A DNA stretch of 64,000 bases from G963664115 sp965263045 (GTDB lineage Bacteria > Acidobacteriota > Terriglobia > 20CM-2-55-15): NCBI GenBank assembly GCA_965263045.1, contig CBDHGK010000041.1, positions 4,712,001-4,776,000 of the forward strand, written 5' to 3'. The notes below the pieces were generated by a model. The model did no database searches, was not told the DNA's origin, and was given only the letters and a program-made list of their open reading frames with translations. A program made the position numbers and the translations under genes. Below, piece after piece: positions 1 through 9,838 of the stretch (its first letter is position 1; each line of letters begins with the position of its first letter).

Positions 1-70
1 TGACAAGGGCTTCCTGAGCTTCGGTTTCGCCCCGCCTGGCCCGAACCACCAGTTCGCGATCAATCTCCAT
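1..70 (-). CDS. RNA polymerase ECF sigma factor, N-terminal fragment
   Basis: An ATG at 70 on the minus strand opens a frame that runs off the window edge. The 23 visible residues (MEIDRELVVRARRGETEAQE...) have the acidic/basic pattern of the start of sigma region 2 in ECF sigma factors (the 'ELVxRARxGExxAxEALV' type). Only the start is visible, so partner and regulon are unknown. The family call rests on this short motif alone. Confidence 0.55.
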   Translation of the reverse strand, partial: MEIDRELVVRARRGETEAQEALV

Positions 71-100
71 TAATCCAATACGTCCCGATTTCCGCGGAAG

Positions 101-853
101 TTACGCGTTCGTTTTTTTTTGCGCGCGGCTGTCCCCGGAAGACGTCACTGCATGCCGGCACGCCGGGCGTACGGCCCGTTTCAGCATTCTGTCGATCGCC
201 GTCGACCCCATCATCACGATGATGGCACGAACCGACGGTCGCTCAAACAAAGTATGGAATGCGGGAGAGATGGTCTTACGAATGAACGACAGTGCGACAC
301 TACATATCGCCGTATTTCGAGGACGCCTACCGGGGACGCTGGCATTTACGACCCACCGTCTCACAGTAATGCAGGACGGCATGTGTCTTTCGGAGATGGT
401 TGAGTCGGAGATACTGCTGAGGCGGAGAAACTACTGAATCGGAGACTCTACTGAAACCCGCCGGATTGGGATTCCGGTCTAAGGAAGGTCTTGGTTACAA
501 GCGACAAAAGGAGAGAACGAGTCTATCTGGCCTCCACCATCCCACTCACCCTCTCCACCAATCGTCCACTTACCCACTGGTCCACTCATCTCGCCCACTC
601 AACTCATTCACGCACTTCGTCTCATCTCATCAAAACCATCTCATCAAAACGGCCCGTCTTCTAATGCCGACTCCGAGTCTCGGAAAGCCTTCCCTGGCAA
701 ACCGGCCGAACGGGCTCTCTGCCATCCCACCTCACTTGGAGCAAATCACATGCCAAATAGAAGTGTCAATGGAATGTGCGTTTTACACGAAGAGACGCTG
801 GACAAAATACTAAAATTCATAGAAATTGTCCGTGATAGTGGATTTTGTCGATG
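101..853. other. Long non-coding stretch, no gene recognised
   Basis: Short frames exist on both strands but none has a recognisable motif, ribosome site or conserved-looking composition. A run of eight T lies near 113-120. From about 400 to 660 the sequence turns into loose repeats: a 'CGGAGA..CTACTGA' pattern at 405-455, then a stretch rich in CCACTC/CTCATC words at about 535-650, including a duplicated 'CTCATCAAAAC' at 627-650. It reads as degenerate, low-complexity intergenic DNA. Confidence 0.5.
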
Positions 854-1465
854 TCAGTCTGGCGAAACCGATTCCCCTGACACCCACTGGGACCAGCGAT
901 CGTAGATCGGTTCCAGTTCCACTTCGACTTCCTTCCAGCGGGCCAGAAAATTCAGGTCCATCGCCAGACTCATCTCGGTGCGGATAATGGCTAAGTGCTC
1001 GTTGACTAATTCGTAGTACAGAATGAGATCGCCATGGGCCTGAATTCCAGGCCCCGATACGGGCTTCCGGGTTCTTAGATGCTCCAGAACATCCCGGGCA
1101 CTGCGGTGAGCATCGATGAAGTGGTAGAGCTGCCACACTTCGGTCGGGCCGTCTTCAGACCGCTTGATTGCAGCCTGAAAACGCGCCTCAAGACCTTCGA
1201 TTTCAGGAAGAATGACCTGCCGGTAACGGGGACGCTCATCATATTGAATACCAATCAGCGGCAGGAAGACCAAAAGGGCAACCAACGCCAGGATCGACGA
1301 CAATTTGTTCTGGCGGATACCCTCAGCGACGCTGGATGCGACGGCCCTGATCAGGCCCCGTATCGAAGCTTCATCAACGTCGGCGAAGTCAAGCCTGGCC
1401 GAATGGGATCGGCGTGCACCTCCTGGTGCGTCTGGCGGGGGATCGGGCTCGTTCCAGGTGGCCAT
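854..1465 (-). CDS. Membrane-anchored protein of unknown function at the end of the ABC operon
   Basis: Product of 203 residues if started at the ATG at 1465, 20 bases after the preceding stop. An upstream frame extension is arginine-rich and overlaps the previous gene, so it was rejected. One clear transmembrane segment lies near residues 55-72 (LSSILALVALLVFLPLIGI). A soluble domain rich in Glu, Arg and Trp follows, likely helical. I do not recognise a family. It is the last gene of the minus-strand operon with the DUF4340-like protein and the Gld-type transporter, so it may be an envelope accessory of that system. Confidence 0.65.
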   Translation of the reverse strand: MATWNEPDPPPDAPGGARRSHSARLDFADVDEASIRGLIRAVASSVAEGIRQNKLSSILALVALLVFLPLIGIQYDERPRYRQVILPEIEGLEARFQAAIKRSEDGPTEVWQLYHFIDAHRSARDVLEHLRTRKPVSGPGIQAHGDLILYYELVNEHLAIIRTEMSLAMDLNFLARWKEVEVELEPIYDRWSQWVSGESVSPD

Positions 1466-1484
1466 GACAATCGGTGGAAAAGAT

Positions 1485-2834
1485 CTAAGGGCCCGCGGGC
1501 TCCGGCGCCTCGAGGAGATCCTCGGCCGTGAGGTCAAACCTGTCATAAACGTCCTTCGACACGATCTTGACCTCCGTCTCCGACTCCGACCACCAGTACA
1601 ACTCGCCGCCATCGGCCGTGTCGTCCCCGAAACCGAAGGCCAGCAACCGCTCGCCGTCAGCCTCGAACACCACTCTCAGCCGGGGTGGATTCAGGCCGTA
1701 ACTGTCCAAGGGCCCGGGGTCATCAATAATGTTCGTGGCGCGTTCGAACTCGATCGCGTTGAACATGAGGGAGATCGGCTCCAGCTTTGCCGGCCGCAGG
1801 TCGGGCAGTTCCCAGCCATCCCCACCCATCGCCAGGCCAAAACTGTCTCCCTCTCTTTCCAGCCGGATGCGGGTCACACGAGGCCGATCAAGTTCCGCGA
1901 TTGTCTTATCGCGCCACTCAAAAAGCGGCTGCTCGCCCATCTCTACGATGTTGCCGCTGACAATAAAGACCGTGTCCCGTGAAGCGTCCTTCGCGTAGTA
2001 CTGTTCCGTTTGATTTTCCGGTTGGCCACCGATGAGGAGGACGCGATCTTCCCCGGTCTCCCGGTCGTGAAGAACGATGCGGAGCCGGGGCACGTCGAGG
2101 CCCAGATCTCGGTCTGCAATATCCTCGCCGGCAAACCCGGTCGCGCGTGCGAAACCGACCGCTCCGAGAAACGTGCTGACTTCGGCGGAATCCGCAGGCC
2201 ATTCGATCGGTGTCACCAGCGACCACGCTTCCCCGCGCCTGAGAGCGACGCTGGCACGGCCGCTGATTTCGATACGGTCGATCGAATCCTGCTCAAAGCG
2301 AAGAACCGTCTTGTCGCGAAGATCGTTGACTTCTTTCGTGATGGTTGAGATCCAGGAACTGGGCGCAAGAAAGACTGCGTCACTCGAGGCCAGCCGGGCG
2401 TAATGGTGGGTCCCCCCGGGATTCTCGCGTCCGAAGACAATCGCTTCCTCCCGCCCGTCGACCAACTCGAGGCTGACCTCGATATCGGGATTGTCGAGGC
2501 CGAACCTCGCCAGATCCGTCGGCCCGGAAACGATGGTCTCTTCCCTTGCGATCCTGGGAACGTTGGATGCCAGCAGATCCCATGCACCCGGATCGGCTTC
2601 GAGTCCCGGAGGTGTAACGAATGCCCAACCGCCGTCGGTTCGCATGCCTTCGATGGAACGGTCGGGATAATCGAGACGAATGCGCTCTATGTTCTCCGGG
2701 TCCACGGGAAAGGCCAGAGCGGCCTGTTCCAGCGCCCGCTCCCGTCCTTCGCGGCCCCGGATGTCGGTCCAGTATACCCATCCACCCAGGACGATCAGGA
2801 GGCCGAACAAAGCCGAAGTACCTTTGAACTTCAT
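1485..2834 (-). CDS. DUF4340-like envelope protein
   Basis: A 449-residue protein with one N-terminal transmembrane anchor (GTSALFGLLIVLGGWVYW, residues 5-22) followed by a long extracytoplasmic part. The body repeats a pattern seen in DUF4340 proteins: 'IERIRLDYPDRSIEGMRTDGGWAF', '...YGLNPPRLRVVF' and 'FGLDNPDIEVSLEL', each followed by short beta stretches. The family is often found beside GldG-like ABC proteins, as here (the GldG-like gene stops at 2993). The start at 2834 was chosen over one 18 codons upstream because MKFKGTSALFG begins a proper membrane anchor. Molecular function unknown. Confidence 0.8.
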   Translation of the reverse strand: MKFKGTSALFGLLIVLGGWVYWTDIRGREGRERALEQAALAFPVDPENIERIRLDYPDRSIEGMRTDGGWAFVTPPGLEADPGAWDLLASNVPRIAREETIVSGPTDLARFGLDNPDIEVSLELVDGREEAIVFGRENPGGTHHYARLASSDAVFLAPSSWISTITKEVNDLRDKTVLRFEQDSIDRIEISGRASVALRRGEAWSLVTPIEWPADSAEVSTFLGAVGFARATGFAGEDIADRDLGLDVPRLRIVLHDRETGEDRVLLIGGQPENQTEQYYAKDASRDTVFIVSGNIVEMGEQPLFEWRDKTIAELDRPRVTRIRLEREGDSFGLAMGGDGWELPDLRPAKLEPISLMFNAIEFERATNIIDDPGPLDSYGLNPPRLRVVFEADGERLLAFGFGDDTADGGELYWWSESETEVKIVSKDVYDRFDLTAEDLLEAPEPAGP

Positions 2835-2992
2835 AACACGGAATCCCCACCGAGCCTGTTCCGGACGCAGGACCCTCGCCCGCTGCACGGATCTACCCGA
2901 ATATCATCGTGCCGTCTCTTCCAGACCTGCTGGTTCGCGAATCTGGCCGGCTCCTCTGATCCCCCAACCGTTTCGATCCGTCCCGGCCGCGT

Positions 2993-4561
2993 TCACTGAC
3001 TGCGGCGCTGCACCCACACCGAAATCCCGGCACCGAGAATTGAAAGCGGCAACAGGACCAGAGATATGTAGTATGTGATCCGTCCCTGAGATTCCGTCAG
3101 GTTGAATGCCCGGTCCTCGGGAGCTCTTGGGCGTATGGAAATGAAGCTCTCATCCTCGGCCAGCCAGCTGACGGCGTTCAGAAACAAATTTCCGTTCCCC
3201 TGCAGACTGAAGAAACCGTTGCTTGCAAAGTCCGAATCACCGACAACGATGAATCGCGCCAGATCCTCCGCACCGATATCCCGGGTCACGACGAGACCAA
3301 TGTTCACAGGTCCACCAAGATCGGACTGGGGGTCGAAACTCGCTTCGGTACTATCCAGATTGCTTTCACCCCAACTGCTATTCCCCGTGGTCAGGAGATT
3401 CGTGGCGCTCAGCCCTTCCGAGCCCGCCCCGGTGGGAGTGATCGAACGGGCGAGCGGAAAGAACGTCATCAGGCTGAAGCCCTGGGTAATCGCGTGCGTT
3501 CCATACTGTGAGATCAACGGGATCTCGGGACCAGCCCCCAGCAGGCGGCCGACACCGCTGGCATCCACAACGAAGTTATCCCCTGCACTCACATCCCACC
3601 GGTCGAGGAGATCGCCGAGTGTGGCCGCCGGCGGGGGGTCCAGCATGACCATGACGCTGCCTCCCGCATTCAGGTAGCCGTCGACCATGTCGATTTCTTC
3701 GGGGAATGGTTCGGTTTCCGGTCCGGGCCAGATCAACACGGCGGCGTCAGGGGGCACCGCGTCCACCCGGACCAGGTTCAGACTCTCGACAATGTAGTTC
3801 TCCCGCTCCAGCGAATTGCGGGCAGCATCAAACCCGTTGCGTTCGGTTTCAGCGATGAGCTTTTCTCCGTGACCTTCGATGAAATAGATCGTCTTCTGCT
3901 CCCCTTTGACCAGTTTCATCAGTGCATTCGTAACGTCCTCTTCGAGAAGCGGCTCCGATTGCTTCTCGATGCGCTCTTCGAAACCGGCCGTCTCCAGCAC
4001 AAGGGTCCCGTAGTTGAGGCTCGCTCCCGTGAGCTGGTTATTGAAGGTCCCGTAGACGCTGACGTCAAACTGCTCGGCCAACTGCGGTTGCAGATCGGGA
4101 TCGATAAACTCGTACGTGATCCGATCACTGCGGCCGCGGTAAAGATCCAGCCAATCACGCGCCGCCCGATCATCCCCACCTGGATAGAAGGCCCGTATGT
4201 GGATATCCTGTTCGAGTTGATCAACCACACTTTCGGATTGATCCGAGAGGCTGTGGATTCTCTCGGTGGTCAGATCCGCACGCTGATTGTTTTGAAAACC
4301 GATATAGTTGACAAAACCCAGGACACCGATCAGGAGCATCACCGAAGTGAACGAGTTCGCGCCGTAGCGCACCTTTCGCCCACGCATTCCCGCCTGGATT
4401 CGGGCACGTTTTGAAATAAGCGCCGTCACGATGAGCACGGCGCCGATGGCGATGGCCAGGATTTCGTAAATGCTCCACACCGCGCGCACGGAAAAACTGA
4501 TCAGGCCCCCGGCGACCACGGCCAGTCCCGCTAGATCGAGCTTCCCAATCCAGTCTTTCAC
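2993..4561 (-). CDS. GldG-like ABC transporter auxiliary protein
   Basis: A 522-residue protein. Two N-terminal hydrophobic segments (about 10-28 and 32-50) and one near 70-90 precede a large extracytoplasmic domain, and a final transmembrane helix sits near 495-515 (YYISLVLLPLSILGAGISVWV). The middle part fits the GldG/ABC_transp_aux family: 'IHIRAFYPGGDDRAARDWLDLYRGRSDRITYEFIDPD' resembles the conserved region near residue 120, and 'IYFIEGHGEK' is the typical GHGE motif. It sits three bases after the permease stop in one operon with the permease and ATPase. Inferred role: periplasmic subunit of a gliding/secretion-type ABC exporter; substrate unknown. Confidence 0.85.
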   Translation of the reverse strand: MKDWIGKLDLAGLAVVAGGLISFSVRAVWSIYEILAIAIGAVLIVTALISKRARIQAGMRGRKVRYGANSFTSVMLLIGVLGFVNYIGFQNNQRADLTTERIHSLSDQSESVVDQLEQDIHIRAFYPGGDDRAARDWLDLYRGRSDRITYEFIDPDLQPQLAEQFDVSVYGTFNNQLTGASLNYGTLVLETAGFEERIEKQSEPLLEEDVTNALMKLVKGEQKTIYFIEGHGEKLIAETERNGFDAARNSLERENYIVESLNLVRVDAVPPDAAVLIWPGPETEPFPEEIDMVDGYLNAGGSVMVMLDPPPAATLGDLLDRWDVSAGDNFVVDASGVGRLLGAGPEIPLISQYGTHAITQGFSLMTFFPLARSITPTGAGSEGLSATNLLTTGNSSWGESNLDSTEASFDPQSDLGGPVNIGLVVTRDIGAEDLARFIVVGDSDFASNGFFSLQGNGNLFLNAVSWLAEDESFISIRPRAPEDRAFNLTESQGRITYYISLVLLPLSILGAGISVWVQRRSQ

Positions 4562-4564
4562 GCC

Positions 4565-5347
4565 TCAACCCCTCCAGCGCATGGAATCCATAGATCGATA
4601 CGTCAGGAACAAACCCAGCGTAGCCAGCGAAAGATAGAAGATGATGTTTGACGAGGTCAGAACGCCGCGGATGAACTCGTCCAGATGTCCCAGAATCGAA
4701 ATGTAGGTCAGTACGGCCCGCGTTGTCGCTGTTGCAGACTGCGCGATGACATCCACCATCCAGAGCATGAGAATGGCGCCAAAACTCAACACACCCGCGA
4801 CGATCTGATTTTCAGTCAGGGTAGAGACAAACAAGCCTACGGCCAACAGGGAGACACCGTAGAGCAAGAGCCCGAGATAACCCGTCAGTATGGGCCCCCA
4901 GGCCGGTTCGCCGTAGAGGAACAGCACCGAGGTCGGCACCACGGTAGTGGCCAGTATGATGGCGTAAAAGGAAACGGCCGCGAGGTACTTACCCATGACG
5001 ACCTGAAAATCGGTCACCGGGGCAGTCAGAAGGAGTTCGATCGTCCCTCTCTTTTTCTCTTCCGAGAACAGTCCCATCGTGATCATCGGCAGCATGAACA
5101 GCAGGATGACGCTCAATGTGCCCAGGAAGCTCTGGCTGATCAGACCGGGCATGTCGATCGGCTGTGCGGGTGCGCCAAACCGCTGGCTCTGCATGGCGTT
5201 GACCGCCGACATCTGGATGATCTGCCGCATAATCGTCTGGAAAAATACTCCAGAAAGGAGAACGAAGATCGTCAGCACCACGTAGGCGACTGCAGAGCTG
5301 AAGTACGCCCGCATCTCTCTGTCCACGATGGCAACGATGTTCTTCAT
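4565..5347 (-). CDS. ABC-2 type permease (GldF-like)
   Basis: A 260-residue integral membrane protein with about six hydrophobic segments and the conserved 'GLFSEEKKRGTIELLLTAPVTDFQVVMGKYLAA' region (residues about 92-124) that marks ABC-2 permeases of the GldF/NosY group. Its ATG at 5347 overlaps the stop of the ATPase gene by four bases, so translation is probably coupled. Its stop lies just before the start of the GldG-like gene. Together these make an ATPase-permease-auxiliary set. Confidence 0.88.
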   Translation of the reverse strand: MKNIVAIVDREMRAYFSSAVAYVVLTIFVLLSGVFFQTIMRQIIQMSAVNAMQSQRFGAPAQPIDMPGLISQSFLGTLSVILLFMLPMITMGLFSEEKKRGTIELLLTAPVTDFQVVMGKYLAAVSFYAIILATTVVPTSVLFLYGEPAWGPILTGYLGLLLYGVSLLAVGLFVSTLTENQIVAGVLSFGAILMLWMVDVIAQSATATTRAVLTYISILGHLDEFIRGVLTSSNIIFYLSLATLGLFLTYRSMDSMRWRG

Positions 5348-6453
5348 AGTCCGGACTCCGTGTCGCTTCGCGACTGTCCGGAAGCTTCCCCGACGCGCTC
5401 GGCGACTCCCGACATGCGCTCCGGGTCCGGAGGACTTTGCCCCGAGCCTTCGGCCGCGTTTTCACCCGAAGCTCCGCCCCCGCCTGCGGCGACCTCTTCG
5501 ACCGCGACCGGTGCGACGTCCCCGTCGCTCGTCGTCAGCTTGATGAAGATGTCTTCAAGGCTCATTCGGGACGATTGCATTTCGAATAAATCCCATCCAC
5601 TTTCAATGACCACCCGGGCCAGCTGGGGGCGGATGTCGTCGGCAAGGTTCGTCTCGACCTGAACACAATGCCGCGAGTCGGGCGATACCATGTTACACGC
5701 ATCGACGACGCCATCCATCGCCCGAAAGCGCTCGAGGATATCGTCCAGCGGCCCGGCGACTTCGACCAGCGTCAGGTCGGCGCCCTTCAACTGGTGCACC
5801 AGGTTTTCCGGCGTATCCATCGCAATGATCCGTCCGTGATCGATAATAACCACCCGGCTGCAGGTCTGCTCCACTTCCGGGAGAATATGTGTGGACAGGA
5901 TAATGGTGTGGTCCCCCGACCACTCTTTGATGAGCTCCCTCACTTCGTGGATCTGGTTGGGGTCGAGTCCGACGGTGGGCTCGTCGAGGATCAGCACCGG
6001 AGGATCGTTCACGAGCGCCTGGGCCAGGCCGACACGTTGCTTGTAGCCCTTGGACAGACGTCCGGTGATCCGGTGGGCGACATCGAGGACGCCGGCCATC
6101 TCCATGACACGCCGCACCTCGTCGGCGATATCGATCCGGGGCACGCCCTTGATCCGGGCCACAAACCGGAGATAACCGGTGACGGTCATTTCCGGGTACA
6201 GGGGCGGGCTCTCCGGAAGGTAGCCGATCCGACGGCGCACTTCCAGTGGTTCCTCGAAGACATCAAACCCGTCGACGGTGATGCGGCCGTCCGATGGCGG
6301 GAGGTATCCGGTGATCGCACGCATCGTCGTCGTCTTTCCCGCACCGTTGGGACCGAGCAGACCGAGGACTTCTCCCTTCTCGACGGTAAAGCTGACGTCG
6401 GCGATCGCCGTCGTCGTGTCGTAGCGTTTGGTGAGGTTCTCAACGCTGATCAT
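5344..6453 (-). CDS. ABC transporter ATP-binding protein (GldA-like)
   Basis: A 369-residue ATPase. The start is set at 6453 (MISVENLTKRYD), the classic first strand; a longer in-frame start adds twelve residues unlike the family. Walker A is GPNGAGKTT, the signature is LSKGYKQRVGLAQAL, Walker B is VLILDEPTVGLD, and the switch histidine follows in 'ILSTHIL'. After the nucleotide-binding domain comes a C-terminal part of about 150 residues with an Ala/Gly/Glu-rich tail, as in GldA/CcmA-type proteins that pair with ABC-2 permeases. First gene of the operon running down to 854. Confidence 0.93.
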   Translation of the reverse strand: MISVENLTKRYDTTTAIADVSFTVEKGEVLGLLGPNGAGKTTTMRAITGYLPPSDGRITVDGFDVFEEPLEVRRRIGYLPESPPLYPEMTVTGYLRFVARIKGVPRIDIADEVRRVMEMAGVLDVAHRITGRLSKGYKQRVGLAQALVNDPPVLILDEPTVGLDPNQIHEVRELIKEWSGDHTIILSTHILPEVEQTCSRVVIIDHGRIIAMDTPENLVHQLKGADLTLVEVAGPLDDILERFRAMDGVVDACNMVSPDSRHCVQVETNLADDIRPQLARVVIESGWDLFEMQSSRMSLEDIFIKLTTSDGDVAPVAVEEVAAGGGGASGENAAEGSGQSPPDPERMSGVAERVGEASGQSRSDTESGL

Positions 6454-6555
6454 GTTGGATGCGCTTCCCTGCAGGTCGGGGCCCGCCAATCCCCGGGCCG
6501 GTCGATCCCCGAGCCGGTCGAGGCTGGTACAATAATCTCCAATTCTAACGAACGA

Positions 6556-7371
6556 ATGAAAACCTATTCAACTCTGATATTCGACGCTTTCGATACGGTC
6601 ATTCACATCCAAAAGCGGCGGCTTCCCGAACACAAGGTCGGTGAAGCCACCCGACACACAACCGCACCGAGGGTATATGAAGTCTATACGAAAGAGGTGG
6701 GAGAACTTCGATTCGAAGATTTTGTAAAGGCATTCCTTGAAAGCTCCGCCGAAGCCTACCGCCGGCGCAACACGAACCTCAAGGAGATCCGGAGCGAGGA
6801 CCGGTTTCGAATCCTGCTCGAGATTCTCGGTAAAGATCCCGCCAGCTATGCCCCGGACTTCCCCCGAAGGCTGGCCGAAACACACATGGAATTCTTCGCA
6901 CCGGCTCTGGAAATTCGCCCCGCAAGCCTTCAACTTCTGCATTGGGCACGTGTTGCCGGCTATCGACTGGCGATGATATCCAACTTCGACCACTCGCCAA
7001 CGCTTTACGCATGCCTGGAGAAGCATGCCGTTCGAGAGATGTTCGAAGGCATCATCGTGTCGGACGCATTCGGCTGGCGAAAGCCCCACCCGACCATCTT
7101 CGAAGCCGCACTGGAACAGATGGGTGTTGCCGCCGACGAAGCACTCTTTATTGGAGACAGCCTGGACATCGACGTGGGCGGGGCCGAGGGAATCGGCCTG
7201 GATTCGGTCTGGATCGATACGGGCGTTCGGGAATGGACGCCTCACGACGCCCGGCCACGATATACGATTGGCGCGCTGGAAGAGTTACGGGCGATTCTTG
7301 AAGCGACAGGGGAAAGAGATGATGGGGGGCACGAATTAACCCCAGACCTGCAGGAAAAGGATCGTCTCTGA
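6556..7371 (+). CDS. HAD-family hydrolase
   Basis: A 271-residue haloacid-dehalogenase-type hydrolase. Motif I is FDAFDTV (the two aspartates), motif II is the serine in 'MISNFDHS', motif III the lysine in 'FGWRKPHPTIFEAAL', and motif IV 'FIGDSLDIDVGGA'. An alpha-helical cap lies between motifs I and II. The open frame extends far upstream but only as a shadow of the ABC ATPase on the other strand; the ATG at 6556 begins the family's first beta strand. Likely a small-molecule phosphatase; substrate cannot be told from sequence. Confidence 0.9.
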   Translation: MKTYSTLIFDAFDTVIHIQKRRLPEHKVGEATRHTTAPRVYEVYTKEVGELRFEDFVKAFLESSAEAYRRRNTNLKEIRSEDRFRILLEILGKDPASYAPDFPRRLAETHMEFFAPALEIRPASLQLLHWARVAGYRLAMISNFDHSPTLYACLEKHAVREMFEGIIVSDAFGWRKPHPTIFEAALEQMGVAADEALFIGDSLDIDVGGAEGIGLDSVWIDTGVREWTPHDARPRYTIGALEELRAILEATGERDDGGHELTPDLQEKDRL

Positions 7372-7443
7372 CCGGCTGATACAAGAAACCGGTCGGGTCC
7401 CAACCCGCAGGCTACGGGGAGTTCGCCCCTTAATACAAAAACG

Positions 7444-8262
7444 ATGGACTACAAGAACGGCCACCTACTCTGGTCCGTGGAGCAACTCCGCGATCAAAGC
7501 AACCATCCTGACCTGATCATCCTCGATCTGCGACCGCCAGAAGACTTTGCCAACGGGCACATCCCGGGGGCGCGGAGCCTGGATATTTTCGGTATCAGCC
7601 TGGTGGACACCCGCCCCCAACCGCTGGCCGCTTTTCTCTGGATTATCGAACATCTGATCGACGCCAAAGGAGTTTCGACTGATAGCCGGGTGGTGGTTTA
7701 TGACCGGATCAGCGGCGAGCGGGCCGCACGCCTGTTCTGGTTTCTGGAATTCTTCGGTCATGCCCATGTGCATTTACTGAATGGCGGCTATCAGGCATGG
7801 ACCGGCAATGGGTTTGACACGACCCGGGACGCGAAGGTCTGGGGGCGGGGGAACTTCAAGGCGAATGCCCGGCCCGAACTTCTCGCAACGGGAGAGGATG
7901 TCCTGGAGCGGCTCGGGAAACAGGAAACGGCCATCGTGGACGCCCGAAGCGCAGCCGAGCACAACGCCACCCTCGTTCGGTCCGCGCGCGGTGGCCGCAT
8001 TCCGGGTGCGGTGCATATGGAGTGGACGCACAACCTCGACTCCGACGGGATGTTTAAACCTGCCGGCGACCTCGCCGCCCGGTATGCCGGGATCGGCGTC
8101 ACTCCGGACCGCGAAGTCATCCCATACTGCCAGGGCGGCTATCGCTCGGCGAACACCTACCTCGCACTGCGTCTGATCGCTTATCCACGGGTCCGCAACT
8201 ACCTGGGTTCGTGGGGAGAATGGGGCAATCGAAGCGAATTCCCGATCGAAGGAGGAGACTGA
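7444..8262 (+). CDS. Thiosulfate/3-mercaptopyruvate sulfurtransferase (two rhodanese domains)
   Basis: A 272-residue protein with tandem rhodanese domains: residues about 8-125 (inactive-looking first domain, 'IILDLRPPEDFANGHIPGA') and about 150-268. The catalytic loop of the second domain is 'YCQGGYRSA', with Cys as the persulfide-forming residue. Other hallmarks are 'VVVYDRISGERAARLFW' and 'IVDARSAAEHN...GRIPGAVHMEW'. It probably transfers sulfane sulfur to cyanide or thiols in the cytoplasm. No signal peptide. Same strand and 72 bases after the HAD gene, but without a clear operon. Confidence 0.92.
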   Translation: MDYKNGHLLWSVEQLRDQSNHPDLIILDLRPPEDFANGHIPGARSLDIFGISLVDTRPQPLAAFLWIIEHLIDAKGVSTDSRVVVYDRISGERAARLFWFLEFFGHAHVHLLNGGYQAWTGNGFDTTRDAKVWGRGNFKANARPELLATGEDVLERLGKQETAIVDARSAAEHNATLVRSARGGRIPGAVHMEWTHNLDSDGMFKPAGDLAARYAGIGVTPDREVIPYCQGGYRSANTYLALRLIAYPRVRNYLGSWGEWGNRSEFPIEGGD

Positions 8263-8431
8263 AAACAGCGTCAGAGCCCTAAGTCCCCAATTTAATAAAC
8301 GCAGCTTCTCGGGCGGCGGCGCTGCTTAGGCCAATGACGGCAGTTTCGGCATCCCGCTCGTGCGTTCCTTAGACCCGTACGCATGTCCGGGCCGCCCCGT
8401 TCCTTTCTCTGGCGCCATCGGACGCATGCCG

Positions 8432-9838
8432 CTACACCACAGGCCAACGCGAATGCACCAGCTTCCCCACGTCCAGCTTATCGCTCAAACGCGCGACGGT
8501 TGCCTCCACCCGGCGGTCGATTTCCGCTTCGTCAACCGTGGTTAAGTGTCCCCCGGCAACCACCTGTTTGCCCATAACGAACACTTCGGAAGCGGAGTTC
8601 CCCGTCGCAGAGTAGACGAGATTGGAAACCGGATTGTACAGCGGCCGCCATTCCGGCCACCGGGTATCGAACAATACGAGATCGGCCTGCTTTCCGACTT
8701 CCACGCTTCCGATTTCGCCCTCCAGACCCGCGCAGCGGGCCCCGTTGATCGTCGCCATTTCCACGACATGCTCGGGGGGAACCACGCGCGGATTCATGGC
8801 CAGCTCCTTGTAGACACCCGCGAACATCCGCATCTCCTGCACGATGTCGGTAATCCCGGAACAGGCGTGATCCGAGCCGATGCCCACGTTGACACCCATT
8901 TCCATGAGTTCGGGCAGGCGTCCACGGGTGAAGTTGCCGTAGCCATTGTGCAGGCTGGAACTGGGGGCCGCCACGAGGCTCGGCCGGCGCCGAGCGATGA
9001 TTTCGACTTCCCCCGGTTCCAGCCATCCGGAATGCGCCAGCAGAACATTCTCATCCAGCACACCCAGGTTCTCCAGACGTTCGATCTCCGGAACCTGGAA
9101 GTGGGCGACGGAGTCGTCGTGAGTGGAGTAATTGAAGCAGGCATGGGTCTGAAGCATGCAGGCGTGCCTGGCGGCAAGCGCTTTGCATCCCTCGATCAAT
9201 CGATCGGTCGAATTACTCAGTCCCCGAAAGGACACACTGGCCCGGAGTCTCCCGCTCGGGTCTTTACTGACAAAATCGATCAGCTCTTCGGTGCGCTCAA
9301 GCGCCTGCTCCGTGGTCTCGATCATCCCTTCCGGAAGAATCCCAAGGACCGCCTGTGTTCGATCAAATGCACTGCGCCCAAGAACCGCCCGCATGCCGGT
9401 TCTGAGGACGGCTTTCCCCGTAGCCACCGGATAATAGTTCCCCGGATCCACGAAGCAGGTGACGCCATGACGCAGCAGTTCCATCGATGCGAACAGGGCG
9501 CTGGCTTCGACATCTTCTTCGGACATGGCGCCTTCGTAGGGAAACATGTGTTCGAAGAGAAACGCCCGTGTCGCCACCTCGTCGGCAAGACCCCGGGACA
9601 GTTGAAACGAAGAATGGAGATGGCTGTCGATCAATCCGGGCAGCGCCACCATTCCGCCCCCGTCAACGATCTGGTCCGAATGCCATGAATCGCCGATATC
9701 CGCAGACTTCCCGACGGCCTTGAAATGCCCACCGCTGATCGCGATGCCTGCGTCACGAATAACGCGTCGTTCCGGATCGACCGTAATGAGCCATTCGATA
9801 TTGAGAATGAGACAGTCCGCTTGAGTTTTATTTGTCAT
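8432..9838 (-). CDS. Amidohydrolase (ATZ/TRZ, cytosine/8-oxoguanine deaminase-like)
   Basis: A 468-residue metal-dependent amidohydrolase. Metal ligands are visible as 'LIDSHLHSSF' (HxH), 'LQTHACF', 'LLAHSGWL' and 'GIGSDHACS' (the catalytic Asp). The N-terminal beta-sandwich and C-terminal 'GSVEVGKQADLVLFD' are typical of the ATZ/TRZ/cytosine-deaminase group. The start at 9838 (MTNKTQADCLILN) was preferred; 37 further codons upstream are Cys/Arg-rich and unlike the family. Likely deaminates or dechlorinates a heterocycle or guanine derivative; substrate unresolved. Confidence 0.88.
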   Translation of the reverse strand: MTNKTQADCLILNIEWLITVDPERRVIRDAGIAISGGHFKAVGKSADIGDSWHSDQIVDGGGMVALPGLIDSHLHSSFQLSRGLADEVATRAFLFEHMFPYEGAMSEEDVEASALFASMELLRHGVTCFVDPGNYYPVATGKAVLRTGMRAVLGRSAFDRTQAVLGILPEGMIETTEQALERTEELIDFVSKDPSGRLRASVSFRGLSNSTDRLIEGCKALAARHACMLQTHACFNYSTHDDSVAHFQVPEIERLENLGVLDENVLLAHSGWLEPGEVEIIARRRPSLVAAPSSSLHNGYGNFTRGRLPELMEMGVNVGIGSDHACSGITDIVQEMRMFAGVYKELAMNPRVVPPEHVVEMATINGARCAGLEGEIGSVEVGKQADLVLFDTRWPEWRPLYNPVSNLVYSATGNSASEVFVMGKQVVAGGHLTTVDEAEIDRRVEATVARLSDKLDVGKLVHSRWPVV

